Source: an uncultured Gammaproteobacteria bacterium (lineage in GTDB: Bacteria; Pseudomonadota; Gammaproteobacteria; Pseudomonadales; Pseudohongiellaceae). Taken from it: a stretch of DNA of 40,476 nucleotides. A model generated the notes under the pieces. The model was not told the origin of the DNA and ran no database searches. It saw only the letters and a list, made by a program, of their open reading frames with translations. Positions 33,431 through 40,476 of the stretch are shown here, in pieces. Position 1 is the stretch's first letter. Each line of letters opens with the position of its first letter. The stretch spans positions 1 through 40,476 of the forward strand of contig CALEJT010000083.1 in the NCBI GenBank assembly GCA_937898685.1, written 5' to 3'. The translations under genes were made by a program, and so were the position numbers.

Positions 33431-33462
33431 CGATGTGCCTCCTGTATGAAATGGGCACATCG
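33431..33462 (-). promoter_or_regulatory. Hairpin overlapping the ribosome site of the early HTH gene
   Basis: On the minus-strand RNA a perfect 9-bp stem (CGATGTGCC at 33462-33454 with GGCACATCG at 33439-33431) encloses a 14-nt loop. The last two bases of the AGGAGG ribosome site lie in the stem and the rest at the loop edge; the AUG follows 2 nt later. This could limit translation, or the DNA dyad could be an operator. Confidence 0.5.
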
Positions 33463-33477
33463 CAGTCTCCGCACGGG

Positions 33478-33518
33478 TTTATGGGCCGTGTCTGGTTCGA
33501 TTTATGGGTGCGTTTATG
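33478..33518. repeat. TTTATG direct repeats
   Basis: TTTATGGG at 33478-33485 and 33501-33508, and TTTATG at 33513-33518, the last inside the end of the upstream gene. They lie just before the early operon start and could be regulator sites. Confidence 0.4.
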
Positions 33519-34452
33519 TGTTGCGCCTCACCCGGTATTTCCCGCGCGAAACCAGCTCAATCACCTCCTCACGCGCTACTTTGTCGCCGAAGGCATCGTC
33601 GAAGGATTGGAAGCCGGTGTTGACGGTGACGGAACCATTCACCTCTTTCCACGACATCACGGGCGGGGCACTTCCTTCGGTCCCCCACATCAGCTTGATG
33701 ATCTTGGCGCGCGCTTCGGTGAGTTCGATGGACGACGCCATGTGCGGGAGCTTGAGCCGCTTGCCATTGAAGAACTGCACCGGTTCCGGCTCACCCACGT
33801 TGGTTGCGTAGCCGCGCAGGACACGATCAAAGGCATCGGTGTCGAACGCATCTGCGCCATCGGTCACGCGGACGAACTCATCGAAGCCGCGCAGCGTGTG
33901 GTCACGTGGCAGCGAGGCATTCGTTCGCCTTGGGCACAGAACAACGCCACCACGCGGCCATACGGCGTCGGCAAGGACTGCGGTGATCTTGTCCTGCGGC
34001 GCGCGTGACCATGCTCTGGCAACGAACACCGGTGCGAAATCGTGCGTGCCAGCGATTCGCTGCTCACCGAGGTGCCACAGGTGATTCGGTGTCCGGCAGA
34101 TCTGGCTAGAGCGTCGCCGCTCCTCAATGCCGATCAGCGCCGCCAGATCTGCGAGCCAGGAATCCATCTGGATGGAATAGAGGGCAATCCCCGCCAGCGG
34201 TTGGACGATGGTTCTGCCGTTCAGCGGACTGCAGTAGCTGTAGCGACCGGCGTCCTCGTCGACATCGATTTCGACTTCCTGTTCGGAATCGAGAAACGGC
34301 ACCATCACATGGGTGAGATGGCCTGCGGGCACGACCCAGCGCCTCTGAAGAAACTGCTGGTAGTCGCGCCCGAGCCTGTCAGCCAGCACTGATGCATCGA
34401 GCCGTGGAAGGTTGTCTAGCGCGAGGAAGAAGCTCAAATACGGCGACGTCAT
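33514..34452 (-). CDS. Unrecognised protein, second gene of an Xre/ImmA-linked pair
   Basis: 312 aa from ATG 34452, GAGGAGG upstream and overlapping the preceding gene's stop region; the gap is 11 bp. It starts MTSPYLSFFLALDNLPRLDA and has SLPRDHTLRGFDEFVRVTDG and VMSWKEVNGSVTVNTGFQSF. No signal peptide or membrane segment is seen. I know no family for it. Strong coupling with the larger upstream gene suggests the two act together. The context, between a lysogeny-type regulator and the early operon, is where prophages often keep anti-phage or toxin cargo. Confidence 0.75.
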   Translation of the reverse strand: MTSPYLSFFLALDNLPRLDASVLADRLGRDYQQFLQRRWVVPAGHLTHVMVPFLDSEQEVEIDVDEDAGRYSYCSPLNGRTIVQPLAGIALYSIQMDSWLADLAALIGIEERRRSSQICRTPNHLWHLGEQRIAGTHDFAPVFVARAWSRAPQDKITAVLADAVWPRGGVVLCPRRTNASLPRDHTLRGFDEFVRVTDGADAFDTDAFDRVLRGYATNVGEPEPVQFFNGKRLKLPHMASSIELTEARAKIIKLMWGTEGSAPPVMSWKEVNGSVTVNTGFQSFDDAFGDKVAREEVIELVSRGKYRVRRNT

Positions 34453-34463
34453 CGGCGTCCTCC

Positions 34464-35888
34464 TCAGAACTGGCTCAGCACGCCGATCTTGATGAGCTGT
34501 TCCTGCACGCGCTTGCGGTCGTCGTCCGTCCTGCTCTTGTCGTTCAGCCCGTTCGGTGCGGTGATCTGGACCGCGACGTTGTGCGCCTTGCGGTGCGGCG
34601 TCTTGGACATCCTCATGACCAACTTCACCTGCACGAGCGCGTACTGGCTCAGGTCTTCGGCGCAGTAATCCTCATAAGCAACCTGATAGATGTTGCGGCC
34701 GTCGCGCCGGTCGCGGGTGATTTGCATCTTGCTGGAGAGTTGCCGCACCACATCACGTCCGCCGTACTCTGAGGTCTGCTCGAACGGCTTGGCCACCGTG
34801 ATCTGCAGGATCGAGATATCGTCGATGCCTGCGACCCGGTCACGTTTGAGGCGGTCGAGCATCTTGGAGGTCGCAAAGCCGAGCAGGTCGAACTGCCGCA
34901 TGGGCATGTCCTCGATCTGGCCTTCGTGCGCCAGCGCGACATCACGGAAGACGGTGGCCAGCTCGCGGCGCGCCTCCCGTTCTTCGCAGAACACGCTGAG
35001 CGAGCCAGTCTCCGGCTCCCACGAGAAGCGGGCCGACATCGCAGCGGGTTCCTCGTGGTCGACGACATGCCCGTTCGCCACTTGCTGGAACGTGGCCGTC
35101 TTGCCATTGAAGGTCGCCGTCAGCGTGTGCAACAGCGCCGACTGACCGGCTTCGCAATCATCGTCATCACCCTGTTCGTATGACAGATCGCGGCGCGTGA
35201 ATTGCTCGATCAGGATTTGTTCCTTCGGCACCTTCGGGAACAGCTCGGCAATGCGTGTGCGCAACACCTCTTGAACGTCGACCCCAGTCTTCGGCACGAC
35301 GCCCTTGGGGCCCAGGTAGTGGCTGGAGTAGTGGTCGCTTTTCCACTGGCGATGCATCACTTGCAGATGCTCAGCCTGATCGAAGCGTTCGTCGCGGCGG
35401 GCGCCTTGCGCTGGAAAGTCCTGCAAGAGGTGCAGATACAGGGCGCGGCTGTAGCGGTCGCTGGGCGCAGCCAGCACGGCGGCATCGTCCGCACGATCCT
35501 CGTTGAGCAGGGACAAGACGGCCTGTGCCCCGTAGTCATCGTCAAGGAGCATCACTCGCTCGGCGGCACACTCGATGCTGTACTGGGCGGCCGCCGGCAA
35601 TTTGCCGACAGCATGAAAGAGTGCCTGACGCGACTCGACTGGCAACTTGCCCTTGGCCCCTTCTGCCAATGCCTTCAACTCCGGCAGTGCCGTCGCGCTG
35701 GCGCGTTCGAGCAGATCCACCAGCAGCTCGGGGCGCGCGACCTTGCGCACGAGGCTGACGAAGTTCTCTGCGTTCGGCAGGATGTTTGCGCCCTCATCGG
35801 ATCGATGCTCACGCGCACGTTTTGCTGCAGGCTGGCTCGTCGCCAACTTGGTGCTTTTCTTTGTTGTTGAGGCTTGGTCAGCTGGCAT
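34464..35888 (-). CDS. Unrecognised protein, first gene of an Xre/ImmA-linked pair
   Basis: 474 aa from ATG 35888, AAAGGAA upstream; a longer reading frame begins further up but lacks a ribosome site. The first about 30 residues are Lys/Ala/Thr-rich and likely disordered. The body is acidic, with helical segments early (LVSLVRKVARPELLVDLLER) and mixed sheet later (ARFSWEPETGSLSVFCEERE). No catalytic motif is recognised. A terminator at 35944-35967 separates it from the ImmA gene, so it has its own promoter. Function is unknown. Confidence 0.75.
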   Translation of the reverse strand: MPADQASTTKKSTKLATSQPAAKRAREHRSDEGANILPNAENFVSLVRKVARPELLVDLLERASATALPELKALAEGAKGKLPVESRQALFHAVGKLPAAAQYSIECAAERVMLLDDDYGAQAVLSLLNEDRADDAAVLAAPSDRYSRALYLHLLQDFPAQGARRDERFDQAEHLQVMHRQWKSDHYSSHYLGPKGVVPKTGVDVQEVLRTRIAELFPKVPKEQILIEQFTRRDLSYEQGDDDDCEAGQSALLHTLTATFNGKTATFQQVANGHVVDHEEPAAMSARFSWEPETGSLSVFCEEREARRELATVFRDVALAHEGQIEDMPMRQFDLLGFATSKMLDRLKRDRVAGIDDISILQITVAKPFEQTSEYGGRDVVRQLSSKMQITRDRRDGRNIYQVAYEDYCAEDLSQYALVQVKLVMRMSKTPHRKAHNVAVQITAPNGLNDKSRTDDDRKRVQEQLIKIGVLSQF

Positions 35889-35943
35889 AGGCAAGTTCCT
35901 TTGACAAAGTGCGCGATTGCGCGAACGGTTAATCGGATGGTTC

Positions 35944-35967
35944 AAAAAACGCCGACGCGAGGTCGGC
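35944..35967 (-). terminator. Rho-independent terminator after the ImmA/IrrE gene
   Basis: Perfect 6-bp stem (GCCGAC 35951-35956, GTCGGC 35962-35967) with a GCGAG loop, followed on the minus strand by six T residues (35949-35944). It lies 21 nt past the peptidase stop and ends the Xre-ImmA unit. Confidence 0.85.
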
Positions 35968-35988
35968 TCCACAGGCGGTAGATCCTGG

Positions 35989-36801
35989 TCAGCGCATCGT
36001 GGCCTCCTGAGTGGTCAGGCCATATCGGTTCAGACGTACTTGGATGAACCGTGGATTGACACCGAAGCGCGTAGCCAAGGCTTTCTCGAAGCGATCCATC
36101 TCCAAGACTCCCAGGTCGCCGTTCGCCTTGATGCGCAGGGCCGTACCGGGGTGGTCGGGATCGGTTGAAGGATGGCGATGGATGGTGATGTCGTGCTGGG
36201 GCGCAAGCTCTTCGACGGCGGCGATGATGCGTTGGCGAGGCACCAGCAAGGAGCCCATGAACTCGTTGGCGCGCAGTTCGGCGAAGTGTTCTTCCGTCGT
36301 TGGCTTCGCAGATAGTGACTTGGACAGATGGTCGCTGTCCGGCGTCGTGGTGCGGTAGGCGCGTTGCATCGTCGGTTCGATGTCATCGAACAACCCGGGG
36401 CCCTTACTGCCCTGGACAACCCAGCCGGGGGCGTCGAATACGGCGTGGCCCAGCTCGTGGGCCAAGGTGCTGAGGGCCAGCAGTTCGCTGAGACTTTCAC
36501 CCACGGGCGAGATGGACACCATCGCGGCGTCGGGCATAGCGGGGTCGAACTCACAGACGCCGAATACGTGGTTGCCTTGCTCGTCATGCACGGCGTAGTC
36601 GGTGCTGACCTCCAGCGCGAAGTCGATGCCGTTGATCTTCAGGCCGGAGATCTGCCGCAGCGCGTCGAAAGAAACGGCATCGCTGCTGTCCGCGACCAGT
36701 TGCTGGCGCGCGGTCGCGGCGATGCGTTCGATCTCAATGTGCTTGATGTACAGGGGGCGCTTCCGGTCGCAGCACCGGTAGTCGAGAGTCAGTACCGCCA
36801 T
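35989..36801 (-). CDS. ImmA/IrrE-family metallopeptidase
   Basis: 270 aa. The zinc motif is LAHELGHAVF (HExxH), with the third ligand likely in EEHFAELRANEFMGSLLVP. ImmA/IrrE peptidases cleave or inactivate partner Xre repressors after DNA damage or other stress, releasing a silenced locus. The start ATG 36801 directly follows the Xre stop, and a terminator follows its own stop. Together they form a derepression switch. Longer than minimal ImmA; the N-terminal part may sense the signal. Confidence 0.92.
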   Translation of the reverse strand: MAVLTLDYRCCDRKRPLYIKHIEIERIAATARQQLVADSSDAVSFDALRQISGLKINGIDFALEVSTDYAVHDEQGNHVFGVCEFDPAMPDAAMVSISPVGESLSELLALSTLAHELGHAVFDAPGWVVQGSKGPGLFDDIEPTMQRAYRTTTPDSDHLSKSLSAKPTTEEHFAELRANEFMGSLLVPRQRIIAAVEELAPQHDITIHRHPSTDPDHPGTALRIKANGDLGVLEMDRFEKALATRFGVNPRFIQVRLNRYGLTTQEATMR

Positions 36802-37080
36802 TCACTTCTTCTCCGTCACGTTCCGGCGGTACATCCGAACCAGGTTGCCAACATCATCGCGGATGTCGGGCGGCAGACGACTGGCCTCGACGAAAGCGTC
36901 GTCGGCGCTGATGCCAAGGATCTCGGCCGCCTTGCGGATCAGCTCGTCCTTGGGCGGTTTTTCCATGTCGCGCTCGATGCGCGACCAGTAGGCGGGTGAT
37001 ATCTCCAGCTGGCGCGCAAAGTCATTCATCTGAATGCCTTTCTCTTCGCGCTTTTTGCGGATGAATGCTCCAAAGGGCAT
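36802..37080 (-). CDS. Xre-family repressor
   Basis: 92 aa. HTH_3/Xre signature: FIRKKREEKGIQMNDFARQL then SPAYWSRIERDMEKPPKDEL. It likely represses its own promoter and perhaps the downstream unknown pair and early operon. The promoter upstream has a perfect -35 box bracketed by two GTTAACG boxes. It is directly joined to the ImmA/IrrE peptidase, its likely controller. Confidence 0.92.
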   Translation of the reverse strand: MPFGAFIRKKREEKGIQMNDFARQLEISPAYWSRIERDMEKPPKDELIRKAAEILGISADDAFVEASRLPPDIRDDVGNLVRMYRRNVTEKK

Positions 37081-37104
37081 GGGTGTGACCTGATTGCGTG
37101 ATTA

Positions 37105-37158
37105 GTTAACGACGGATGGTAGAGACCAAGAGGCACCCTGTCAACTGTTTCGTTAACG
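37105..37158 (-). promoter_or_regulatory. Promoter of the xre-immA unit with two flanking operator-like boxes
   Basis: On the minus strand TTGACA (37144-37139), 17 bp, TACCAT (37121-37116). GTTAACG at 37105-37111 covers the expected start point, and the perfect palindrome CGTTAACG at 37151-37158 lies just upstream of the -35 box. This layout fits autorepression. Confidence 0.7.
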
Positions 37159-37260
37159 CGCAATGGATTCATGACTGGCGGGCACGATTGCCCTGCGTTG
37201 CCATCCGCTTCGGAAGATCAGGCTCACTATCCCTGACGGTTGCAATTCCTCGGAGCCGTC

Positions 37261-37452
37261 ATGAAGAACCTCGAACTCGCATCTCCCCCGGAGATGAGCG
37301 CCAGCGCCCGTGCTGGCGAAATCGCCGCCATCCTTGCGGCTGCCATCGTCCGCACCCTTGCTGCGGATGAGCCGAAACAGAGAGAAGTTGGCCTTGGCTT
37401 CCTGCCCGACCAGCGCGTTCATACAACCCCCTATCAACAGGAGAAGTTGTGA
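37261..37452 (+). CDS. Small protein of the recombinase operon
   Basis: 63 aa from ATG 37261, CGGAG upstream. It contains SARAGEIAAILAAAIVRTLA. Small proteins of this kind regularly precede DUF2924-recombinase pairs. Its TGA overlaps the DUF2924 start (TGATG). No function is known. Confidence 0.72.
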   Translation: MKNLELASPPEMSASARAGEIAAILAAAIVRTLAADEPKQREVGLGFLPDQRVHTTPYQQEKL

Positions 37453-37901
37453 TGAACGAGAAACAAGCATCCGTCGCGGCACGGATCGCGGACCTGGCCT
37501 GCCTGCCGATGTCCGAGCTCTGGACGGTGTGGGATCGGTATTTCCCGCGCCGCCCGGACTACCCCAACCGCACGCACGTCGAGTCCCGTCTCGCCTACAA
37601 GCTGCAGGAGGAAGCCTTCGGTGGCCTTGCGCCCGAGACCAAGCAGCGCCTGGAAGCCATCGGCGCAAAACACTCGAAGATCAAGCTGCGGGCCAAGCCG
37701 CGCGAGTTCGATTTCGCGCCGGGCACGATCTTGCTGCGCGAATGGGGCGAGCGCGAACATCGGGTGACAGTCACCGCCGAGGGGCTGTTTGAGTACCAGG
37801 GGCGCAACTTCAAGAGCCTGACGGCGGTGGCTCGTCACATCACGGGCGCGCACTGGTCTGGGCCGCTGTTCTTTGGCCTGAGCAAGGGAGGTGCGCGATG
37901 A
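37452..37901 (+). CDS. DUF2924 protein
   Basis: 149 aa, AGGAG 8 nt before ATG 37452 (a GTG one codon earlier is possible). It has the DUF2924 pattern: LPMSELWTVWDRYF, ESRLAYKLQEEAFGGL and a C-terminal FKSLTAVARHITGAHWSGP. The latter resembles a small DNA-binding domain seen in chromatin and mobile-element proteins. DUF2924 genes lie next to serine recombinases in many proteobacterial islands, so an accessory role in integration or excision is likely. Coupled to the recombinase by ATGA. Confidence 0.88.
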   Translation: MNEKQASVAARIADLACLPMSELWTVWDRYFPRRPDYPNRTHVESRLAYKLQEEAFGGLAPETKQRLEAIGAKHSKIKLRAKPREFDFAPGTILLREWGEREHRVTVTAEGLFEYQGRNFKSLTAVARHITGAHWSGPLFFGLSKGGAR

Positions 37902-39277
37902 GCGAGATTGCCGCTACCCGCGCCCGCAAGCGCTGCGCCGTCTACTGCCGGGTATCCTCGGATGAACGGCTTGACCAGGAGTTCAACTCCATCGACGCGC
38001 AGAAGGAGGCTGGCCACGCCTACGTCGCCAGCCAACGCGCAGAGGGATGGATTCCGGTGGCCGACGACTACGACGACCCCGGCTTCTCTGGCGGCAACAC
38101 GGATCGGCCGGGGCTGAAACGCCTGATGGCGGATATCGAGCGCGGCCAGATCGACATCGTGGTGGTCTACAAGATCGACCGCCTGACGCGCAGCTTGGCC
38201 GACTTCTCCAAGATGGTCGAAGTGTTCGAACGCCACGGGGTGTCCTTTGTGTCGGTCACCCAGCAGTTCAACACCACCACCTCGATGGGTCGGCTGATGC
38301 TCAACGTCCTGCTGTCCTTCGCCCAGTTTGAGCGCGAGGTCACCGGCGAGCGCATCCGCGACAAGATCGCCGCCGCCAAGCGCAAGGGGATGTGGATGGG
38401 TGGCGTCCCGCCCCTGGGTTACGACGTCGACAACCGCCTGTTGGTCATCAACGAGGCCGAGGCGGCAGTGGTGCGTCGCATCTTCGAGGAGATGCTGACC
38501 ATTGGTTCTCCAACCCAGATCGCCGTCAATCTGACTGCCGACGGCATCACGACCAAGGCCTGGACGACGCAGGAGGGCCAGACCCGCAGCGGTACGCGCA
38601 TCGACAAGAAGTACCTGCACAAGCTGCTGCGCAACCGCATCTACCTGGGGGAGTTGTCGCACAAAGGGAACTGGTACCCCGGCGCTCACCCGCCGATCAT
38701 CGGCCGGGAGCTGTGGGACAAGGTTCACGCGGTGCTGGCGAGGGATGGGCACGCACGGTCGGTGGAAACCAAGATCCGGTCGCGCACCGACGCCTTGCTG
38801 CGCGGCCTGCTGTACGCCCCCTCGGGCGAACGGATGTACCCAACCTACTCACGCAAGAACGGGCGCAAGTACCACTACTACGTGTCCAAGTCGGAAAGCC
38901 GGTTCGGGGCACCAGGCAAGAGCTACGAGCGCTTACCTGCGCCGGAGATCGAGGCAGCGGTGGTGGCCCAGATCCGCACGGTGCTGACCAGCCCGGAATC
39001 CATCGCATCCGTGGTGCGCCACATCCAGCGCAATGGGGCCCAGATCGACGAGGCCACCACGGTAATGGCGATGGGGCGGCTCAACGACGTGTGGGATCAG
39101 TTGTTCCCGGTCGAGCGTCACCGCATCGCCAACCTGATGATCGAGCGCATTGACCTCGTCCACGTCGGCGAGGTGCAGGGCATCAAGGTGAAGTGGCGGG
39201 AACTGGGCTGGGACGCCCTGATCGGTGAGTTCGCCCCAAGGGGCATCGGCGCGGAACTGGTGGAGGTCGAAGCCTGA
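37898..39277 (+). CDS. Serine recombinase (integrase) of the island
   Basis: 459 aa. N-terminal resolvase domain with YCRVSSDE (nucleophile Ser about 20), GFSGGNTDRPGLKRLM and VVYKIDRLTRSL (catalytic Arg), then a Recombinase domain (GVPPLGYDVDNRLLVINEAE) and a C-terminal region. The zinc-ribbon place (LLYAPSGERMYPTYSRKNGR) lacks the usual cysteines, which is a variant form of this family. It would integrate and excise the island by single-strand transfer from Ser. Its position beside ssrA fits that target. The start overlaps DUF2924 and its stop overlaps the next gene. Confidence 0.94.
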   Translation: MSEIAATRARKRCAVYCRVSSDERLDQEFNSIDAQKEAGHAYVASQRAEGWIPVADDYDDPGFSGGNTDRPGLKRLMADIERGQIDIVVVYKIDRLTRSLADFSKMVEVFERHGVSFVSVTQQFNTTTSMGRLMLNVLLSFAQFEREVTGERIRDKIAAAKRKGMWMGGVPPLGYDVDNRLLVINEAEAAVVRRIFEEMLTIGSPTQIAVNLTADGITTKAWTTQEGQTRSGTRIDKKYLHKLLRNRIYLGELSHKGNWYPGAHPPIIGRELWDKVHAVLARDGHARSVETKIRSRTDALLRGLLYAPSGERMYPTYSRKNGRKYHYYVSKSESRFGAPGKSYERLPAPEIEAAVVAQIRTVLTSPESIASVVRHIQRNGAQIDEATTVMAMGRLNDVWDQLFPVERHRIANLMIERIDLVHVGEVQGIKVKWRELGWDALIGEFAPRGIGAELVEVEA

Positions 39278-39648
39278 TGGACGACACACTGGAAACCTTC
39301 GTGCCCCTGACGTTTCGCCGCCGGGGCGCGCGGCGGGTGGCCGCCGACGACCGCCACGTCCACGATGTGACGCTGCTGGAGGGGGTGGCACGCGGTTTCT
39401 ACTGGCAGCACCTCGTGGACACCGGTGTGATGAAGAGTGGGTCAGACATTGCCCGGGCCGAAGGACTGCACCCCTCGGTGCCCAACGAGCTGATGCGCCT
39501 GACCCTGCTCGCGCCTGACATCCTCGAACTGCTGATGGCCGGGCGGCAGCCTCGCCGGATGAACCTGATCTGGTTCCAGCGCAACCCGCTGCCGGTGGAT
39601 TGGGAGGCGCAACGCCAGATCGTGAAGCGCTTTGAGGAGGACGCATGA
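39277..39648 (+). CDS. Small HTH-like protein A, possible recombination directionality factor
   Basis: 123 aa. It starts LETFVPLTFRRRGARR and has SGSDIARAEGLHPSVPNELM followed by RLTLLAPDILELLMAGRQ, an HTH-like stretch as in ParB/KorB proteins. It resembles the next gene in parts, order and motif spacing. It is coupled to the recombinase (ATG within the stop) and to the next gene (ATGA). A role in controlling excision is inferred from position only. Confidence 0.75.
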   Translation: MDDTLETFVPLTFRRRGARRVAADDRHVHDVTLLEGVARGFYWQHLVDTGVMKSGSDIARAEGLHPSVPNELMRLTLLAPDILELLMAGRQPRRMNLIWFQRNPLPVDWEAQRQIVKRFEEDA

Positions 39649-40118
39649 GCAAGAAGCACCGGGGCCGGTTCAAGGGTGATCCGGTCACCTATCAACTGCC
39701 GAACCCGGCAGGCGGCGTGCAACTGGAAACCTTCGTACCCTGGACGCTGGTGAAGCGGGGGCTGAGGAAGCAGGTCATCACGCCCTTGGACGCGCCGCAG
39801 GAATTCCTGTCCGAGGCCACCCGTGAGCGGGAGGCCCGGTCGGCTGCGCAGGACACCGCGTTGATGCGGGCGCTCGGACTGGCGCACCACTGGCAACGTT
39901 TGCTGGACGAGCAGCGGGCGGCGTCGGTGGCGGAGATCGCCGAGGCCGAAGGCATGGACGTGACACAAGTGCGCCGGGTCATGCGGCTGACGCTCCTGGC
40001 CCCGGAGGTCGTGGAACGGCTGGTTGGCTCGCCCGATGCCGTGCTGGAGAAAGTGATGCGCCGCCCCTGGCCCACCGCCTGGGGCGACCAGATGCGCGTG
40101 CTCGCGCCACCCGGGTGA
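39645..40118 (+). CDS. Small HTH-like protein B, paralog of the preceding gene
   Basis: 157 aa. Shares LETFVPWTLVKRG, then VAEIAEAEGMDVTQVRRVMR and LTLLAPEVVERLVG with the preceding gene, so the two arose by duplication. The middle is longer and Ala/Arg-rich. It ends the recombinase operon, followed by a terminator. Likely DNA-binding; function unknown. Confidence 0.75.
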   Translation: MSKKHRGRFKGDPVTYQLPNPAGGVQLETFVPWTLVKRGLRKQVITPLDAPQEFLSEATREREARSAAQDTALMRALGLAHHWQRLLDEQRAASVAEIAEAEGMDVTQVRRVMRLTLLAPEVVERLVGSPDAVLEKVMRRPWPTAWGDQMRVLAPPG

Positions 40119-40140
40119 GCGCGTCGCACCCAGCGCCAGC

Positions 40141-40163
40141 AACCGCCTGCGGGCGGTTTTTTT
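40141..40163 (+). terminator. Rho-independent terminator of the recombinase operon
   Basis: 7-bp stem (AACCGCC 40141-40147, GGCGGTT 40152-40158) with a TGCG loop and a T-run to 40163, 22 nt past the last stop. Confidence 0.88.
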
Positions 40164-40384
40164 GTGGCCTCTCGACACTCGGTCGCCACCGCTACAGGAG
40201 TTGCCAACCACAACCGACCGCCTCTAAACCCGCGCCAGCAAAGGAAATGGCCTCGAGAACGCTCGCGTGGCCACCAGAGAAAACGGAGAACAGAGAGGCG
40301 TCGGCGGGGGCAAAAACGCCGCCTTCGCAGGGGGGGCGCTCGCGAGGCCAGGCCCGGAAACCGCGCCAACACTGGGGGAACGGG
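40164..40384. other. Non-coding gap between the recombinase operon and ssrA
   Basis: About 220 bp with no supported gene. Short open frames here lack ribosome sites and known motifs. The island-side half of the attachment site should lie at the right end of this gap, but no clear repeat is seen. Confidence 0.6.
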
Positions 40385-40416
40385 CAAAAAAATCCCAACC
40401 GATGAGGGTTGGGATT
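40385..40416 (-). terminator. Terminator of ssrA
   Basis: 10-bp perfect stem (40391-40400 with 40407-40416) and a 6-base loop, followed on the minus strand by a run of T. It lies just past the tmRNA 3' end, and would be supplied by the island after insertion. Confidence 0.85.
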
Positions 40417-40424
40417 TTGGGTAT

Positions 40425-40476
<52 letters not shown>

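Overview
The window reads as one complete integrated genomic island of about 40.4 kb in a high-GC proteobacterium, most likely a beta- or gamma-proteobacterium. Evidence for the host is the 3' end of an ssrA (tmRNA) gene on the minus strand at the right edge, high-GC coding throughout, and phage gene families typical of proteobacterial HK97-type prophages. The right border lies against the 3' end of ssrA (40425). The left border carries a decayed ssrA-3'-end-like sequence (50-82) followed by a rho-independent terminator, as expected if insertion displaced the original ssrA tail. The species cannot be named from the sequence.

Layout, left to right. (1) 151-12933 is a defence region. A minus-strand sacsin-like ATPase with a C-terminal DUF3883 (NOV_C) domain is divergent from a tightly coupled plus-strand operon: small excisionase-type HTH protein, UvrD-like helicase fused to an Fe-S PD-(D/E)XK nuclease, type III-like methyltransferase (Mod), type III-like restriction helicase-nuclease (Res), and a GHKL ATPase with a C-terminal nuclease-like domain. 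(2) 12923-21269, minus strand, is a phage late region in the order HNH, TerS, TerL, portal, protease, HK97 capsid, connector, head closure, DUF6127 membrane protein, holin, SAR endolysin, Rz with nested Rz1. No tail gene of any kind is present. (3) 21368-22390 holds two plus-strand cargo genes with a duplicated leader. (4) 22354-33428, minus strand, is the early/replication region: two ParB-methyltransferase fusions, a DUF6362 regulator, RuvC-like resolvase, P4/D5-type primase-helicase, Cas4-like nuclease, P63C protein, RecA-like ATPase and accessory proteins, with iteron-like repeats beside the primase. (5) 33514-37080, minus strand, is an Xre regulator plus ImmA/IrrE peptidase followed, after a terminator, by two tightly coupled unrecognised genes. 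(6) 37261-40118, plus strand, is the integration module: a small protein, DUF2924 protein, serine recombinase, and two related small HTH-like proteins.

How it fits together. The island can integrate, probably replicate, make and fill a capsid, and lyse the cell, but it cannot build a tail. Two explanations fit: a capsid-forming satellite that borrows tails from a helper phage, or a prophage whose tail module was replaced by the defence operon. The defence genes sit exactly where tail genes would follow the lysis cassette in a P2-like order, and the two blocks meet with an 11-bp convergent overlap. The best candidates for something undescribed are the composite defence operon with its divergent sacsin-like partner, the head-only element carrying it, and the Xre/ImmA-linked pair of unknown genes. 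Novelty cannot be settled without database searches.
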